A DNA stretch of 51,693 bases from Clostridium sp. (GTDB lineage Bacteria > Bacillota > Clostridia > Clostridiales > Clostridiaceae): positions 1 through 51,693 of the forward strand of contig JARLHR010000188.1 of the NCBI GenBank assembly GCA_031292145.1. The letters are read 5' to 3'. A program made the translations under genes and the position numbers. The notes under the pieces were generated by a model, which searched no databases, had not been told where the DNA came from, and was given only the letters and a program-made list of their open reading frames with translations. Shown here one piece after another: positions 41,562 through 50,153 of this stretch. The first letter of the stretch is position 1, and each line of letters opens with the position of its first letter.

Positions 41562-42068
41562 CTATAGGTTAAGTGCGGCGTATAGCTCTTTATTGTTGGC
41601 GTAAGACCCCGCTAATCCTAGTGTACCGTCTTGTTTGACTGTGTAATACACGCCTTCGCCTTCTTCTTTGTCCGGCTTATAGCCAGCTGGAAAAGGAATT
41701 AGCCAACTACTCAATGTAAATATATCATCTTTGACATTTCCGCATCGGTACAGAGCGACTAGCTCTCTTTGACTGTTAAGCTCTTGTAGTAATGCTACTG
41801 CTTTTTGCTGTATAGCTGTGGGTATTGCACCTGAAACCCCTGAAAGTGTCAAAGATGGGGAATTTGAGTGACTGGCCCATACTAACTGCAAAGGAGCGAC
41901 TGGAATATCACTTGAACACCAGTAAAACTCATAATCTGAGTAGATGTTGCCCCTGTCATAGCGAATAATCGGGTAATGCTCTTGATTAAATTTCAATGCT
42001 TGCAAATTGCGGTGAATATTAAAAAGGTTATTTCCGTGCTTTTTTAATAATGATTTAAAATCTACCAT
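41562..42068 (-). CDS. Hypothetical protein
   Basis: A 168-residue protein without signal peptide or recognised motif. It contains PSLTLSGVSGAIPTAIQQKA and a C-terminal VYYTVKQDGTLGLAGSYANN. AGGAGGTAAAAAATT precedes the start. Confidence 0.65.
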   Translation of the reverse strand: MVDFKSLLKKHGNNLFNIHRNLQALKFNQEHYPIIRYDRGNIYSDYEFYWCSSDIPVAPLQLVWASHSNSPSLTLSGVSGAIPTAIQQKAVALLQELNSQRELVALYRCGNVKDDIFTLSSWLIPFPAGYKPDKEEGEGVYYTVKQDGTLGLAGSYANNKELYAALNL

Positions 42069-42118
42069 AATTTTTTACCTCCTATTATATAAGTAGTAAG
42101 TACCCAGATAAAACCTAG

Positions 42119-42628
42119 TTAAATTGGGGGCTTCTGAGGCTTAATTAAGCCTTTGCGATTTAAGGTATAGTAAGCTATTAAGTACCAATGTGAGAGCTTA
42201 AAGCACCCAGTGCTTTGCATCGCTGCTATGTAGCTCTCATAATAATCAACCTCAGATTTACCAAAAGAATTGAAGTATTGTTGTACAAATATGCTACTCC
42301 AGACTTCTTCGAGTGTGGAGTATTCTTCCATCACGCAACCTTTAAAGTGTGCTCCATAAGCATCGTAAGCATAGATAATGCGATATGCTAGTGGTTTAGT
42401 CAAATCCTCTAGCACTATGTGTGCATAGGGTGCTACTATTGCCGTTATGTCAGGATATTTGCGACACCACCTGTACATAGTGTCCGTCTGAATATCGAGG
42501 ATACGGGCAATCTTACTGAGTGATAGACCAGATACTAGCCATTCCTCTAGTTGCTGACCGCCTGCGGAAGTATGTAAAACTGCCAATTTCTCACTTGTGG
42601 ATAAGGTTTTTAGGTTTGTTAAAGCCAT
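42119..42628 (-). CDS. HTH-domain protein
   Basis: A 169-residue protein with a helix-turn-helix of the transposase/terminase small-subunit type at residues 25-60 (WLVSGLSLSKIARILDIQTD, then MYRWCRKYPD). The C-terminal two thirds are not recognised. GGAGGTGAACA lies upstream of the start. Its position, after two small HTH genes, suggests a regulatory cluster. The stop codon lies next to a nonamer copy at 42105. Confidence 0.7.
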   Translation of the reverse strand: MALTNLKTLSTSEKLAVLHTSAGGQQLEEWLVSGLSLSKIARILDIQTDTMYRWCRKYPDITAIVAPYAHIVLEDLTKPLAYRIIYAYDAYGAHFKGCVMEEYSTLEEVWSSIFVQQYFNSFGKSEVDYYESYIAAMQSTGCFKLSHWYLIAYYTLNRKGLIKPQKPPI

Positions 42629-42652
42629 TCATTGTTCACCTCCAAATAAAAC

Positions 42653-43081
42653 CTACTTTACATCAAACCCGCTCGGGTATCTACCAGTTGTTGACTGACT
42701 TACAAAGCCTCTAACAGCTGGTTCAGGTGCTTTTGCTGTACTTGCTCTCTTAGCTTTTATAGCTGCAATCTGTATTTGTGCAGCTTCCCACTCCATTTTA
42801 AACTGTCGTCTTCTTTCTTCTTCGTCAGCTGCGCTGTCAAACCCACACTCGTCAGCTGGTGGCCCTACATAAACTGGTCCTTCGGGTTCAGCTGTTTTAA
42901 GCTTTTGCGGACCACGCTCTGATTCAGGTATGTAGTCTAAGTCTGACTCTTTAATTCGCCTCGAACCCCCTATCTTAGTACAAGGTAGGTGGCCAGAATC
43001 ACACCATTTTATAACTTGCAGTGGACTAACTTTCAATATTATTGATACATCATCAACCCTAAGTAGTCTGTCTGATAACAT
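42653..43081 (-). CDS. Excisionase-like (HTH_17) DNA-binding protein
   Basis: A 142-residue protein with an N-terminal MerR/excisionase-type winged helix: LLRVDDVSIILKVSPLQVIK, WCDSGHLPCTKIGGSRRIKE. A proline- and glutamate-rich linker and a charged C-terminal tail follow. Candidates for such domains are excision factors or plasmid regulators. AAAGGAGTGATTATT supports ATG 43081. It follows the other HTH gene by 13 bp. Confidence 0.75.
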   Translation of the reverse strand: MLSDRLLRVDDVSIILKVSPLQVIKWCDSGHLPCTKIGGSRRIKESDLDYIPESERGPQKLKTAEPEGPVYVGPPADECGFDSAADEEERRRQFKMEWEAAQIQIAAIKAKRASTAKAPEPAVRGFVSQSTTGRYPSGFDVK

Positions 43082-43094
43082 AATAATCACTCCT

Positions 43095-43295
43095 TTATTT
43101 AGCTTGCTTTATACTAGCCATAGCCTCATTTGTGAGGACTTGTGCTAGTGATTCTAGGTCAAATAAAATCTTTCCGTTTGTAGTTCCACCAGCTCTTATC
43201 GCTGGAAATCTTCCTTCTTTTGCTCCTTTACGCAAAGCGTAGGTTGAAAGTCCTGTTAATTTTGATGCTAAAGTTATGTTTACTATTTGTGCCAT
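43095..43295 (-). CDS. Small excisionase-like HTH protein
   Basis: A 66-residue protein (MAQIVNITLASKLTGLSTYA) with an excisionase-type helix-turn-helix, LRKGAKEGRFPAIRAGG being the wing. Proteins of this size are typically recombination directionality factors or small regulators. It precedes a second gene of the same fold, so the two may act together. GAGGTTTAGACAA precedes ATG 43295. Confidence 0.75.
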   Translation of the reverse strand: MAQIVNITLASKLTGLSTYALRKGAKEGRFPAIRAGGTTNGKILFDLESLAQVLTNEAMASIKQAK

Positions 43296-43397
43296 TTGTC
43301 TAAACCTCCTCAAACTTATTCAAACTTATATAAACTTGATGTGTAAGGCCCAAGACATATTTCAAATGGAACTCAATTTTTTATAATTCTACAACAT

Positions 43398-43426
43398 AGA
43401 AAAACCCCCTCATACGAGGGGGTTAG
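43398..43426 (-). terminator. Terminator of the exported-protein operon
   Basis: AACCCCCTC / GAGGGGGTT stem with a 4-base loop, followed on the minus strand by TTTTTC. Confidence 0.85.
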
Positions 43427-43476
43427 TTATACGAGAGGGTTTATGTATCAAAAATATTTAATTAGCAAATAAAAAG

Positions 43477-44400
43477 TTAGTTAATCCAAGCTCCATTTGA
43501 ATCTAATGTGTAGCCATCTATTACAGTATTACTTGCCATAGCTCCACTATCATTTAGGTAGTACCAAGTTGCATTGTCATTAAGCCAACCTGTTCTCATA
43601 GACCCATCTGCATTTAAGTAGTACCATATACCACTATCTTTAATCCAACCTGTCTTCATAGCTCCATTATTGTCATAATAATACCATAGGCCATTTGACT
43701 TAGTCCATCCAGTCACTTTAGGAGCAGCTGTAGGTGCTGGAGTAGGAGCAGTTGCAGTAGATGTATTAGTAGTTGTAGTAGCTCCGACATTTACACATAC
43801 AACATTTAGAGGACTTTGGTCTATACCACCTGCGTCGTGAACTACAAATAGATATTTTCCTGCTTTAGTTACATTTTCGGCTGTACCGGGTGCATATAAC
43901 CAAGCACCAGTAGGCTGAGTATCATAAATCTTTGTAGTAGCACCACCAGTTTTTATAAAGTCACTTTGCAAATAAAACTTAGGTGCAAAAGCAACCTTTG
44001 TAGTGTCATCACCTTTCCAAAAGCTCATAAACGCTGTCATAGGTGTTTTTGCAGTTATACTAGGCATACTGCTTGCAGTATAAACTGGTACACCACCTTT
44101 AGCATTTTGAGCTTGGACAATACTGTTAATTGACCATCCCTTGCCTACTTCATCTGTATAAATAATTTTATTTATTGTTCCATCATCATCAAGATAGGTC
44201 ATAAGCTCCTTAGTATCCATTTTTACAAGCGATTGTGAGTCTATGTTTGTTAAATCTAGTTTGATTGTGCCGGGTTTTCCTTGCTCCGTCTGATAAATAT
44301 GACCTCCGTTGAATGTAACTGTGTCAGCTGCAAATGCGGGAATACACGCTGCACCTGTTGTTAATGTTGTTACTAATAATGTTAATGCTAATTTTTTCAT
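43477..44400 (-). CDS. Exported protein with C-terminal cell-wall-binding repeats
   Basis: A 307-residue protein with signal peptide (MKKLALTLLVTTLTTGAACI, cleavage after AFA). The middle domain (about 27-205) is not recognised. A linker of Thr/Pro/Ala leads to at least three CW_binding-type repeats of about 20 residues (WTKSNGLWYYYDNNGAMKTG, WIKDSGIWYYLNADGSMRTG, WLNDNATWYYLN), which attach clostridial proteins to teichoic acid or choline in the wall. So it is probably displayed at the surface. AAAAGGAGAGATAAACA precedes the start. Confidence 0.85.
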   Translation of the reverse strand: MKKLALTLLVTTLTTGAACIPAFAADTVTFNGGHIYQTEQGKPGTIKLDLTNIDSQSLVKMDTKELMTYLDDDGTINKIIYTDEVGKGWSINSIVQAQNAKGGVPVYTASSMPSITAKTPMTAFMSFWKGDDTTKVAFAPKFYLQSDFIKTGGATTKIYDTQPTGAWLYAPGTAENVTKAGKYLFVVHDAGGIDQSPLNVVCVNVGATTTTNTSTATAPTPAPTAAPKVTGWTKSNGLWYYYDNNGAMKTGWIKDSGIWYYLNADGSMRTGWLNDNATWYYLNDSGAMASNTVIDGYTLDSNGAWIN

Positions 44401-44492
44401 TGTTTATCTCTCCTTTTAAATCGTATTTATTATTATATGAAACAAGGGCAAATAAAAAATACCCTTATTACTTTGTGGATTATTCTAAAGTT

Positions 44493-45857
44493 TTAGTTCT
44501 GTTGCCACTTCGCATACATTGTACGGTCATACTGGATTACATTAGTGTTAAAATCCCACACCTTTGAGTTATAAGGATTATCTACAACCCAACCTACAAA
44601 AGTGTATCCATCTTTTGTAGGTGTTGCTGGTTCAGTTACCTTACCATAACCATTAGCCTCAGGAGTTACCGTCTCGCTATCAACTGATGTACCATCTTGC
44701 GAATCAAATTTTACAGTAAATCCATAGGTCTTTACAAAAACTTTAGCCCCATGACTACTTATTTTATCTGTGGTAAAGTTCCAAAGTTTTGTAAACTGAG
44801 GGTCACTATACAAATCAGCAGCATTATAACCGTAGGTTTCAGTTAATAAGCTACCAGCAGGGATATTCTTTATTTCTTGAAGCACTTTGTTTTGTTTTGG
44901 GTCAATAAAGTATACAGTTCCATCCCACACTTTAGCGTCTTCATTAGTTATAGAGTCTGCGCTGTCGTAGGCTACTGACCAAGATGCGATTGGCATATCA
45001 AACCGCACAAATGTGCTATCAACAAACACCCATCTCCCATCAACATAAACTTCATTCCATGCGTGAGCGTCACCATGTTCATATCCTACGATGTATTTTG
45101 CTGGTAAACCAGCACCCTCAAAAAGGGCGTAGGTTGCTGCTGCGAAAACACCACACTGACCGTGGTCAGAAATTCCTGAGCCGGGGTAAAGTTCCGTTGT
45201 AGAACCATTAGCAGAGTAAGTCATATGACTTGCAACCCACCCATATATGGCCTTTGCTTTATCATAGTCATTGGTAATACCAGCTGTTATTAAGTTAGCT
45301 TGTTTGATACTGGCTTGGTTAGCTGAATCTGCGTAATAGTCAATTGCAACGGCATCCGTTCTTTCAGTTGCTGTATCCTTTAAGTCGGAACTGTACCTAA
45401 AACGTGGTTTAAAAGTTCCAACTCCACCTTTTACTTCGACTGTGAAAGCGTACATCAAAGGTCTATTTCCTACACCCTTAGCTGATTTTAAAGTTCTGAG
45501 CTCGTATGAACCGTCGGATAAATCAGCTAAATCAATGGTAGCTCCATTAACCTCACCTTTTTTATAATTATATGTTTCTACAACTTTGTCTTTGTTGGTA
45601 TCCATTAAGGTAATGATTATGCTATCATATGTTTCACGGGTTGAGATGCTATTAAATACCAGTAAATTTGATTTTAGTTCCACCGAAAGACTAACACTAT
45701 CATCAAGTGAAATCTTAGTTGGCGTGTCTTTTACAAAAGTTGAACTTACCGTAGAACTGTCAAGCGAAACATTAGTTGGTGTGTCTGCGGCATAAGTAAT
45801 GGTAGAGCTTAGCGTAATTGCTGTAGTGGCCAATAAAACTGTTAATAATTTTTTCAT
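44493..45857 (-). CDS. Exported transglutaminase-like protein with InlB-type repeat
   Basis: A 454-residue protein with signal peptide (cleavage after TYA). Two short repeats with PT(N/K)(V/I)SL follow. The transglutaminase-like cysteine protease fold has its triad in HGQCGVFAAATYALF (Cys), GDAHAWNEVYVDG (His) and FVDSTF (Asp). The C-terminus (about 385-454) is an InlB/Listeria-Bacteroides repeat (GYTFVGWVVDN, MYAKW). Such proteins cross-link or cleave wall or surface proteins. AGGGGGTACAAAAATA precedes the start. It lies between a lipoprotein gene and the wall-binding gene. Confidence 0.85.
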   Translation of the reverse strand: MKKLLTVLLATTAITLSSTITYAADTPTNVSLDSSTVSSTFVKDTPTKISLDDSVSLSVELKSNLLVFNSISTRETYDSIIITLMDTNKDKVVETYNYKKGEVNGATIDLADLSDGSYELRTLKSAKGVGNRPLMYAFTVEVKGGVGTFKPRFRYSSDLKDTATERTDAVAIDYYADSANQASIKQANLITAGITNDYDKAKAIYGWVASHMTYSANGSTTELYPGSGISDHGQCGVFAAATYALFEGAGLPAKYIVGYEHGDAHAWNEVYVDGRWVFVDSTFVRFDMPIASWSVAYDSADSITNEDAKVWDGTVYFIDPKQNKVLQEIKNIPAGSLLTETYGYNAADLYSDPQFTKLWNFTTDKISSHGAKVFVKTYGFTVKFDSQDGTSVDSETVTPEANGYGKVTEPATPTKDGYTFVGWVVDNPYNSKVWDFNTNVIQYDRTMYAKWQQN

Positions 45858-45910
45858 TATTTTTGTACCCCCTAAAATTTTTTTTATTAATCAATGCTTG
45901 TATCTTGTTT

Positions 45911-46588
45911 TTATGGTTTCTTAAAAATCTTCTCAAGACCTGTTACAGTCAATCCTTTCAGACAATTAGGTAGTGTACCATCCTGCGCATATTGCACTGC
46001 TTCATCTTTTGAGATAACAACTGCGAGCATATTAAATTCCTTCTCCGAGAATACATTTTTACTTTTCCTCCAATCAATATGTAAGTATGAAAGCTTATTA
46101 ATCACTAATGATTGATTACGGTTGTAATGGCACTCAGATAAAGAGCTGTAAATATCATTTTTATCAAATGGATACTTAACAGCATCACCCGCTTTTGTTC
46201 CGTAAAATTGGTTTTTGTACGAGAAGCCAGCATCTGCAAATACTATGTCTATCCCTGCACTTCCACCGTTATCATCAGACACAAATAAAGCGTATGTACC
46301 CTGTAAATCATTGGATGCACCATCAACATAGCTCCGTTTTCCTACAGTTATCTCACCATAATAATTAGGCTTGGACGATTTAACCTGAAATGCGCCGCCA
46401 CCACTGACAAAATAATTGGGTTTCGCTACAACAATTTGCTCGAATGTAAAGCTTGGAGTTGATTTAGGCGTTTGTGTAGGTGTTTGCGTAGGATTTGTTG
46501 ACGTGCTTGTGTCTACCTTTGTAGCACAACCAGTTAGTAGTGACACGCTTAAAAGACATATGGACAATGTTTTGATAACTATTTTCAT
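45911..46588 (-). CDS. Lipoprotein, unknown function
   Basis: A 225-residue protein with a lipoprotein signal ending in the lipobox LLTGC (cysteine 21), so it should be anchored to the outer face of the membrane. A Thr/Pro linker (TNPTQTPTQTPKSTPS) precedes a beta-rich domain with FVSGGGAFQVKSSKPNYYGE. A C-terminal segment has EFNMLAVVISKDEAVQYAQD. TAGGGGGATTTAT precedes the start. First gene of the leftward exported-protein run. Confidence 0.8.
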   Translation of the reverse strand: MKIVIKTLSICLLSVSLLTGCATKVDTSTSTNPTQTPTQTPKSTPSFTFEQIVVAKPNYFVSGGGAFQVKSSKPNYYGEITVGKRSYVDGASNDLQGTYALFVSDDNGGSAGIDIVFADAGFSYKNQFYGTKAGDAVKYPFDKNDIYSSLSECHYNRNQSLVINKLSYLHIDWRKSKNVFSEKEFNMLAVVISKDEAVQYAQDGTLPNCLKGLTVTGLEKIFKKP

Positions 46589-46708
46589 ATAAATCCCCCT
46601 AATATGTATAATTTCGGCTGAACATCTATTATTTTCTATATTTTAATAATGAGTAATATTTTTTCATAGATTTTTACTCCCTTCTTTTTTTCTACAGCAA
46701 CTCTCAAC

Positions 46709-46722
46709 AAGTGTACATTTTG
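46709..46722 (+). repeat. Inverted repeat, left arm (AAGTGTACATTTTG)
   Basis: Exactly complementary to 46894-46907. The two arms are 171 bp apart, around the terminator, just downstream of a serine recombinase gene. Candidate recombinase binding site. Confidence 0.6.
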
Positions 46723-46740
46723 CAATAAGTCATATCTCAT

Positions 46741-46801
46741 AAAAAAATCTCACCCATTCACTATCAATTTTACATTTGACAGTGAATAGGTGAGATTTTT
46801 T
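46741..46801. terminator. Bidirectional terminator
   Basis: AAAAAAATCTCACC..ATTCACT / AGTGAAT..GGTGAGATTTTTT stem with T runs on both strands. Confidence 0.85.
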
Positions 46802-46893
46802 ATATGCCTATGTAGATTTTTTGCGTTTTTGGAAGGATTTTATTGTATAATTTTAGGTAAATGTTATAATAATATCATTACTGTAGCTACTAT

Positions 46894-46907
46894 CAAAATG
46901 TACACTT
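46894..46907 (-). repeat. Inverted repeat, right arm (CAAAATGTACACTT)
   Basis: Partner of 46709-46722; 13 bp from the stop codon of the recombinase gene. Confidence 0.6.
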
Positions 46908-46919
46908 TCTGATAGCAAA

Positions 46920-47528
46920 TTATCTCTTTTTCATTACCCGGTGTTCTCTTAAACGTCTGTAAAATGTGGCTTCCTTTAGCCCTGTTTTCTCTAATAAATC
47001 CTTAAACTGCAACTCTCCATGCTCCCATTGCTTAATCAGATTTCCAAAGTTTTCAGGAGGTGTTTTGATAGGACGACCGAATCGAACACCTTTAGCACGT
47101 GCGGCTGCAATGCCCTGAGATTGGCGTATATGGATGCTTTCATATTCTTTCTGTGCTGCAAACGATAGTAACTGCAACACTACATCTGCAACAACCTTTC
47201 CCATTAAATCGCCTTGATGCCTTCCACGGGTATCTAACATTGGCATATCAATAACCACAATATCAACATCTTTATCAGTAGTTATTACCCTCCATTGGTT
47301 TAAAATCTCATCATAATTTCTACCAAGTCTGTCAATGCTCAATATGTATAGTAAATCACCTGCTTGCAGCTTACTCAGCATATCAAGATAATTCGGTCTA
47401 TTGAAGTCCTTGCCACTCTGTTTGTCAATAAAAATCTGTTCATCAGGTATTTGTAAATCATTAAATGCAACAATTTGTCTATCTTCGTTTTGTTCCTTAC
47501 TGCTCACTCTCACATAACCATATATCAT
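46920..47528 (-). CDS. Serine recombinase (resolvase/invertase)
   Basis: A 202-residue serine recombinase beginning IYGYVRVSSKEQNEDRQIVA, with the nucleophile in RVSS, SIDRLGRNYDEI and the E helix. The C-terminal helix-turn-helix is DLLEKTGLKEATFYRRLREH. It is divergent from a second recombinase gene across a 300-bp region, and inverted arms lie beyond its stop. Likely role: resolution of multimers or inversion within the element. GGGAGGTTTTTAAT precedes the start. Confidence 0.92.
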   Translation of the reverse strand: MIYGYVRVSSKEQNEDRQIVAFNDLQIPDEQIFIDKQSGKDFNRPNYLDMLSKLQAGDLLYILSIDRLGRNYDEILNQWRVITTDKDVDIVVIDMPMLDTRGRHQGDLMGKVVADVVLQLLSFAAQKEYESIHIRQSQGIAAARAKGVRFGRPIKTPPENFGNLIKQWEHGELQFKDLLEKTGLKEATFYRRLREHRVMKKR

Positions 47529-47725
47529 ATTAAAAACCTCCCATTAACTTTTTGATTGTATTTACATCATAAATCCTGTATGGCCTGACATAAAAAGCGA
47601 TTTGTTATATAAGTCGCATATAGACTAATTGATAAATATTATTTAAGTAGGTCAAAAACGGTCATTTTTGAAGCACTTTCAATGATGACGGTATAATCAG
47701 CGATTAGAATAGATGAAAGTGTGTC

Positions 47726-47764
47726 AAAAAAGGTGTCAAATTCTATTTACATTTTGACACCTTT
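47726..47764. promoter_or_regulatory. Palindromic operator region between divergent recombinase genes
   Basis: AAAGGTGTCAAA (47729-47740) is mirrored by TTTTGACACCTTT (47752-47764), with another GTGTCAAA just before. A possible promoter for the rightward genes is TTGACA at 47754-47759 with TATAAT at 47779-47784 (19-bp spacer, longer than ideal). The repeat overlaps the -35 box, so the recombinase may autoregulate. Confidence 0.55.
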
Positions 47765-47829
47765 ATGATACAGTATGTTATAATATGTTATAGTAAATTC
47801 CAGATAAAACCAGCAAGGAGGATTTAATT

Positions 47830-48390
47830 ATGTTAGTGAGCTATTTAAGAGTATCTAAATCAAATATGTGCCTAGACAGGCAGCTCGACGCTGTCATTGC
47901 TGCGGGAGTAGACATACGAAATGTATATCAAGAAAAAGAAACTGGCACTAAGCGAAATAGAACAGAACTTAATACAATGATTAGTGAACTGCAACCGGGT
48001 GACACTGTTATCATTTGCGAGCTGTCAAGGTTGTCGAGGTCTACAAGAGATTTGATTGAAATTGTTGAACTTATACACTCTAAAGGTGCTGATATTAAAA
48101 GCTTACGAGAACCGTGGTTAGATAGTACAACCCCACAAGGGAAGTTAATGTTCGTTATTTTTAGTGGCTTATGTCAATTTGAACGTGACTTACTCGCAGA
48201 GCGTACACGGGATGGACTTAAAGCCGCTAAATTACGAGGCAGAAATGGAGGAAGACCCAGCAAGCGTACAGATAAAGCAATTACGGTTCAAGCACTCTAT
48301 GGTAGCGGGGTTAAAATAGCTGAAATTGTTAGACAGACTGAGCTTAGCAGAAGTACAGTTAATAGAATTATTAGGGATATGGAGGTGTAA
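47830..48390 (+). CDS. Serine recombinase (resolvase/invertase)
   Basis: A 186-residue serine recombinase (MLVSYLRVSKSNMCLDRQLD) with the nucleophile in RVSK, ICELSRLSRSTRDL, and the C-terminal helix-turn-helix VKIAEIVRQTELSRSTVNRI. It differs from the divergent recombinase, so the element carries two distinct small recombinases. AAGGAGGATTTAATT precedes the start, and a nonamer copy lies at 47801 between promoter and start. First gene of a rightward four-gene operon. Confidence 0.92.
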   Translation: MLVSYLRVSKSNMCLDRQLDAVIAAGVDIRNVYQEKETGTKRNRTELNTMISELQPGDTVIICELSRLSRSTRDLIEIVELIHSKGADIKSLREPWLDSTTPQGKLMFVIFSGLCQFERDLLAERTRDGLKAAKLRGRNGGRPSKRTDKAITVQALYGSGVKIAEIVRQTELSRSTVNRIIRDMEV

Positions 48391-48393
48391 CCT

Positions 48394-48699
48394 ATGTTTG
48401 TTATACAACGAAATAGCTCTTTCTGGCTATGCACCACAACACAAAGTGCCTTTGTCGATGCTGTTCAGCTTAGACTACAAGGCAAGGACAAGGATTTTAA
48501 GGTCTTTGAACAACGGCTCAATAACGGAGAAATTATTGATGCGAGAGTCATTAAGGTTTATAAATGTGCTGATGCAACTACCTGTAAGGACTGCACGAAA
48601 TATACAGGGTGCGAAATTCGGCTAAAGGCGATTGATACTATAAATGCGCACAATAAATGGGTTAAATTAATTGAAGCTAATGATGGATATACATTTTAA
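48394..48699 (+). CDS. Hypothetical Cys-containing protein
   Basis: A 101-residue protein that follows the recombinase by 3 bp, hence coupled. The C-terminal half has a cysteine cluster, YKCADATTCKDCTKYTGCEI (C-x5-C-x2-C-x5-C), fit for metal binding. No family recognised. The start (ATG 48394) has GGAGGTGTAACCT upstream, within the end of the recombinase gene. Confidence 0.65.
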   Translation: MFVIQRNSSFWLCTTTQSAFVDAVQLRLQGKDKDFKVFEQRLNNGEIIDARVIKVYKCADATTCKDCTKYTGCEIRLKAIDTINAHNKWVKLIEANDGYTF

Positions 48700-48719
48700 T
48701 TATAAGGAGGATTTTTATT

Positions 48720-49049
48720 ATGGATAATAACAATAATCTTAATATCAGTTTTGTAGGATACGCTGGTGGCAGTATGAAAAAAGCACTTAAAAATCGAACA
48801 TATGCTATACACTTGGAAGACTTTTATAAGGCAGTAAATCAAGATACTACAAGTGGTTGTTGTAGTTGTTGTAAAAAAGAAACTATTATATATGCGATAC
48901 TACCAGTTTTACTGCCGATAAAAGCTACTGCACTTTCCATCTGCTACGAGTGTTTGAGGTCATTACCCTTAGAACTGACAGTAACAGGGGTCGACTGCAA
49001 CGGTGCTCCAGCACAACTTATTGATAGAAAATATGTAAGGTGGGTGTGA
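48720..49049 (+). CDS. Hypothetical zinc-ribbon-like protein
   Basis: A 109-residue protein. After an Asn-rich start it has SGCCSCCKKE and, 30 residues on, SICYECLRSL, two cysteine pairs that would make a zinc ribbon. Between them lies a hydrophobic stretch (IIYAILPVLLPIKATAL) that is probably the ribbon core rather than a membrane helix. AAGGAGGATTTTTATT precedes the start. Confidence 0.65.
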   Translation: MDNNNNLNISFVGYAGGSMKKALKNRTYAIHLEDFYKAVNQDTTSGCCSCCKKETIIYAILPVLLPIKATALSICYECLRSLPLELTVTGVDCNGAPAQLIDRKYVRWV

Positions 49050-49054
49050 TAGAT

Positions 49055-49510
49055 ATGCTGTATTGTCCTATTCATAGGGTGTTTGCAAGTAAAAGGCATC
49101 AATGTGATGCTCGCAAATTAGTGACAATAACAAAAGAATGTAAAGGTATAGTTGATAGACTATACGATGTAGTCGGGATTGGTGTCGGAGCATTAAGTGC
49201 TGCACACTTTATAACACCCGTGATTGGAGTGCTTAATGAATTTTATATCAATATTTACATTGATTTACCCAAAGACTATCCAATGGGTGTAATGGGAGAT
49301 TTTCCGATAGGCTGGGTCATACATACTGAAACAGTAAGTGAAGACCACCTCCCTATATTAGTAGTATCTTATAACGAAACATTTCGTTATGAGGGTACTA
49401 AGACTGTCAATACTAGGACTTTGGAAATTATAAGTGAGTTTGAAAATTACCTCGATACGCATTATGACCCACAGGCCATTAAAGCTGTATTAACTTTAAT
49501 GTATAGTTGA
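49055..49510 (+). CDS. Hypothetical protein
   Basis: A 151-residue protein from ATG 49055 (MLYCPIHRVFASKRHQCDAR), with AAGGTGGG 12 bases upstream. A GTG at 49040 in the same frame is an alternative that would overlap the previous gene by 10 bases. Cysteine and histidine near the start (CPIH, HQCD) could bind metal. The C-terminal helix is DPQAIKAVLTLMYS. Last gene of the rightward operon. Confidence 0.6.
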   Translation: MLYCPIHRVFASKRHQCDARKLVTITKECKGIVDRLYDVVGIGVGALSAAHFITPVIGVLNEFYINIYIDLPKDYPMGVMGDFPIGWVIHTETVSEDHLPILVVSYNETFRYEGTKTVNTRTLEIISEFENYLDTHYDPQAIKAVLTLMYS

Positions 49511-49519
49511 CCAAATAAA

Positions 49520-49550
49520 GACCACAAGGCTGATAAAAACCCTTGTGGTC
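49520..49550. terminator. Bidirectional terminator
   Basis: GACCACAAGG / CCTTGTGGTC stem between converging reading frames. The loop contains a nonamer copy. Confidence 0.8.
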
Positions 49551-49738
49551 TAAGTTATATACTGCGTCTGGCTGAGGTGTATAAGCTTGTCTAACTGTGT
49601 ACTAATGGTTAACACTTCATCATAACTGGATTTATAATCAGCACTCATTAAAGTGTTTAGTTTATCTCTAAGTGTATCTATATCATCATAATCTATATCT
49701 TTAGATATATCCCTCTCTATAACATTAAACCCCTTATT
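49550..49738 (-). pseudogene. Spo0E-like aspartyl-phosphatase remnant without start codon
   Basis: The minus-strand frame reads DIDTLRDKLNTLMSADYKSS, YDEVLTISTQLDKLIHLSQT. The pattern SxxLDxLI is the signature of Spo0E-type phosphatases, which dephosphorylate Spo0A~P and delay sporulation. An AAGGGG followed by ATG at about 49725 leads into a different frame that stops at once (ATG TTA TAG), so a one-base change seems to have separated the start from the body. The open frame has no other start codon upstream. Confidence 0.5.
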
Positions 49739-50153
49739 TTACCCTTAATATCACAATTTGTATAAATAGCATTTATACATAGTATACTATAATCATTTTT
49801 TAGCTTTGGAGTTTCTTCCTTAATATACGGCCTAAACTTGTACATATATTAATGAAGCAATTCCGCTAAAACATAATACAAAAATACCCCTACGGTATTT
49901 ACTAGGGCTATTTTAATTTATATGATGCTGATAAAACGGCTTGAACACTAGGGTTTGAGATACCTTGCTTCTGTACTATAACATTACAATGTTTAAATTG
50001 CAAGGGCTGTGGCACTAAGAATACCATACAACATATAGTATATGGTTTATTCTTAATGCCAAAGCCCATTAGCTCGTTAAATAAGAAGAATACATCTTAA
50101 ATGCAAAGATGAATTATACTCATATCCTCACCAATATATTGGAATTTATTCAC
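49739..50153. other. Intergenic region with a long hairpin
   Basis: At 50004-50067 a long imperfect hairpin pairs GGGCT, TGGCA, TAAGAATA and CCATA with their complements (TATGG, TATTCTTA, TGCCA, AGCCC). A short frame through it (LQCLNCKGCGTKN) has cysteine pairs but no start codon. It could be a small structured RNA, a transposon end or the remains of an insertion-sequence gene. Confidence 0.5.

Noticed and set aside
49950-50100. Small Cys-rich gene on the plus strand (LQCLNCKGCGTKN)
   Set aside because: There is no start codon in frame before the cysteines and no ribosome-binding site; the signal is explained by the long hairpin.
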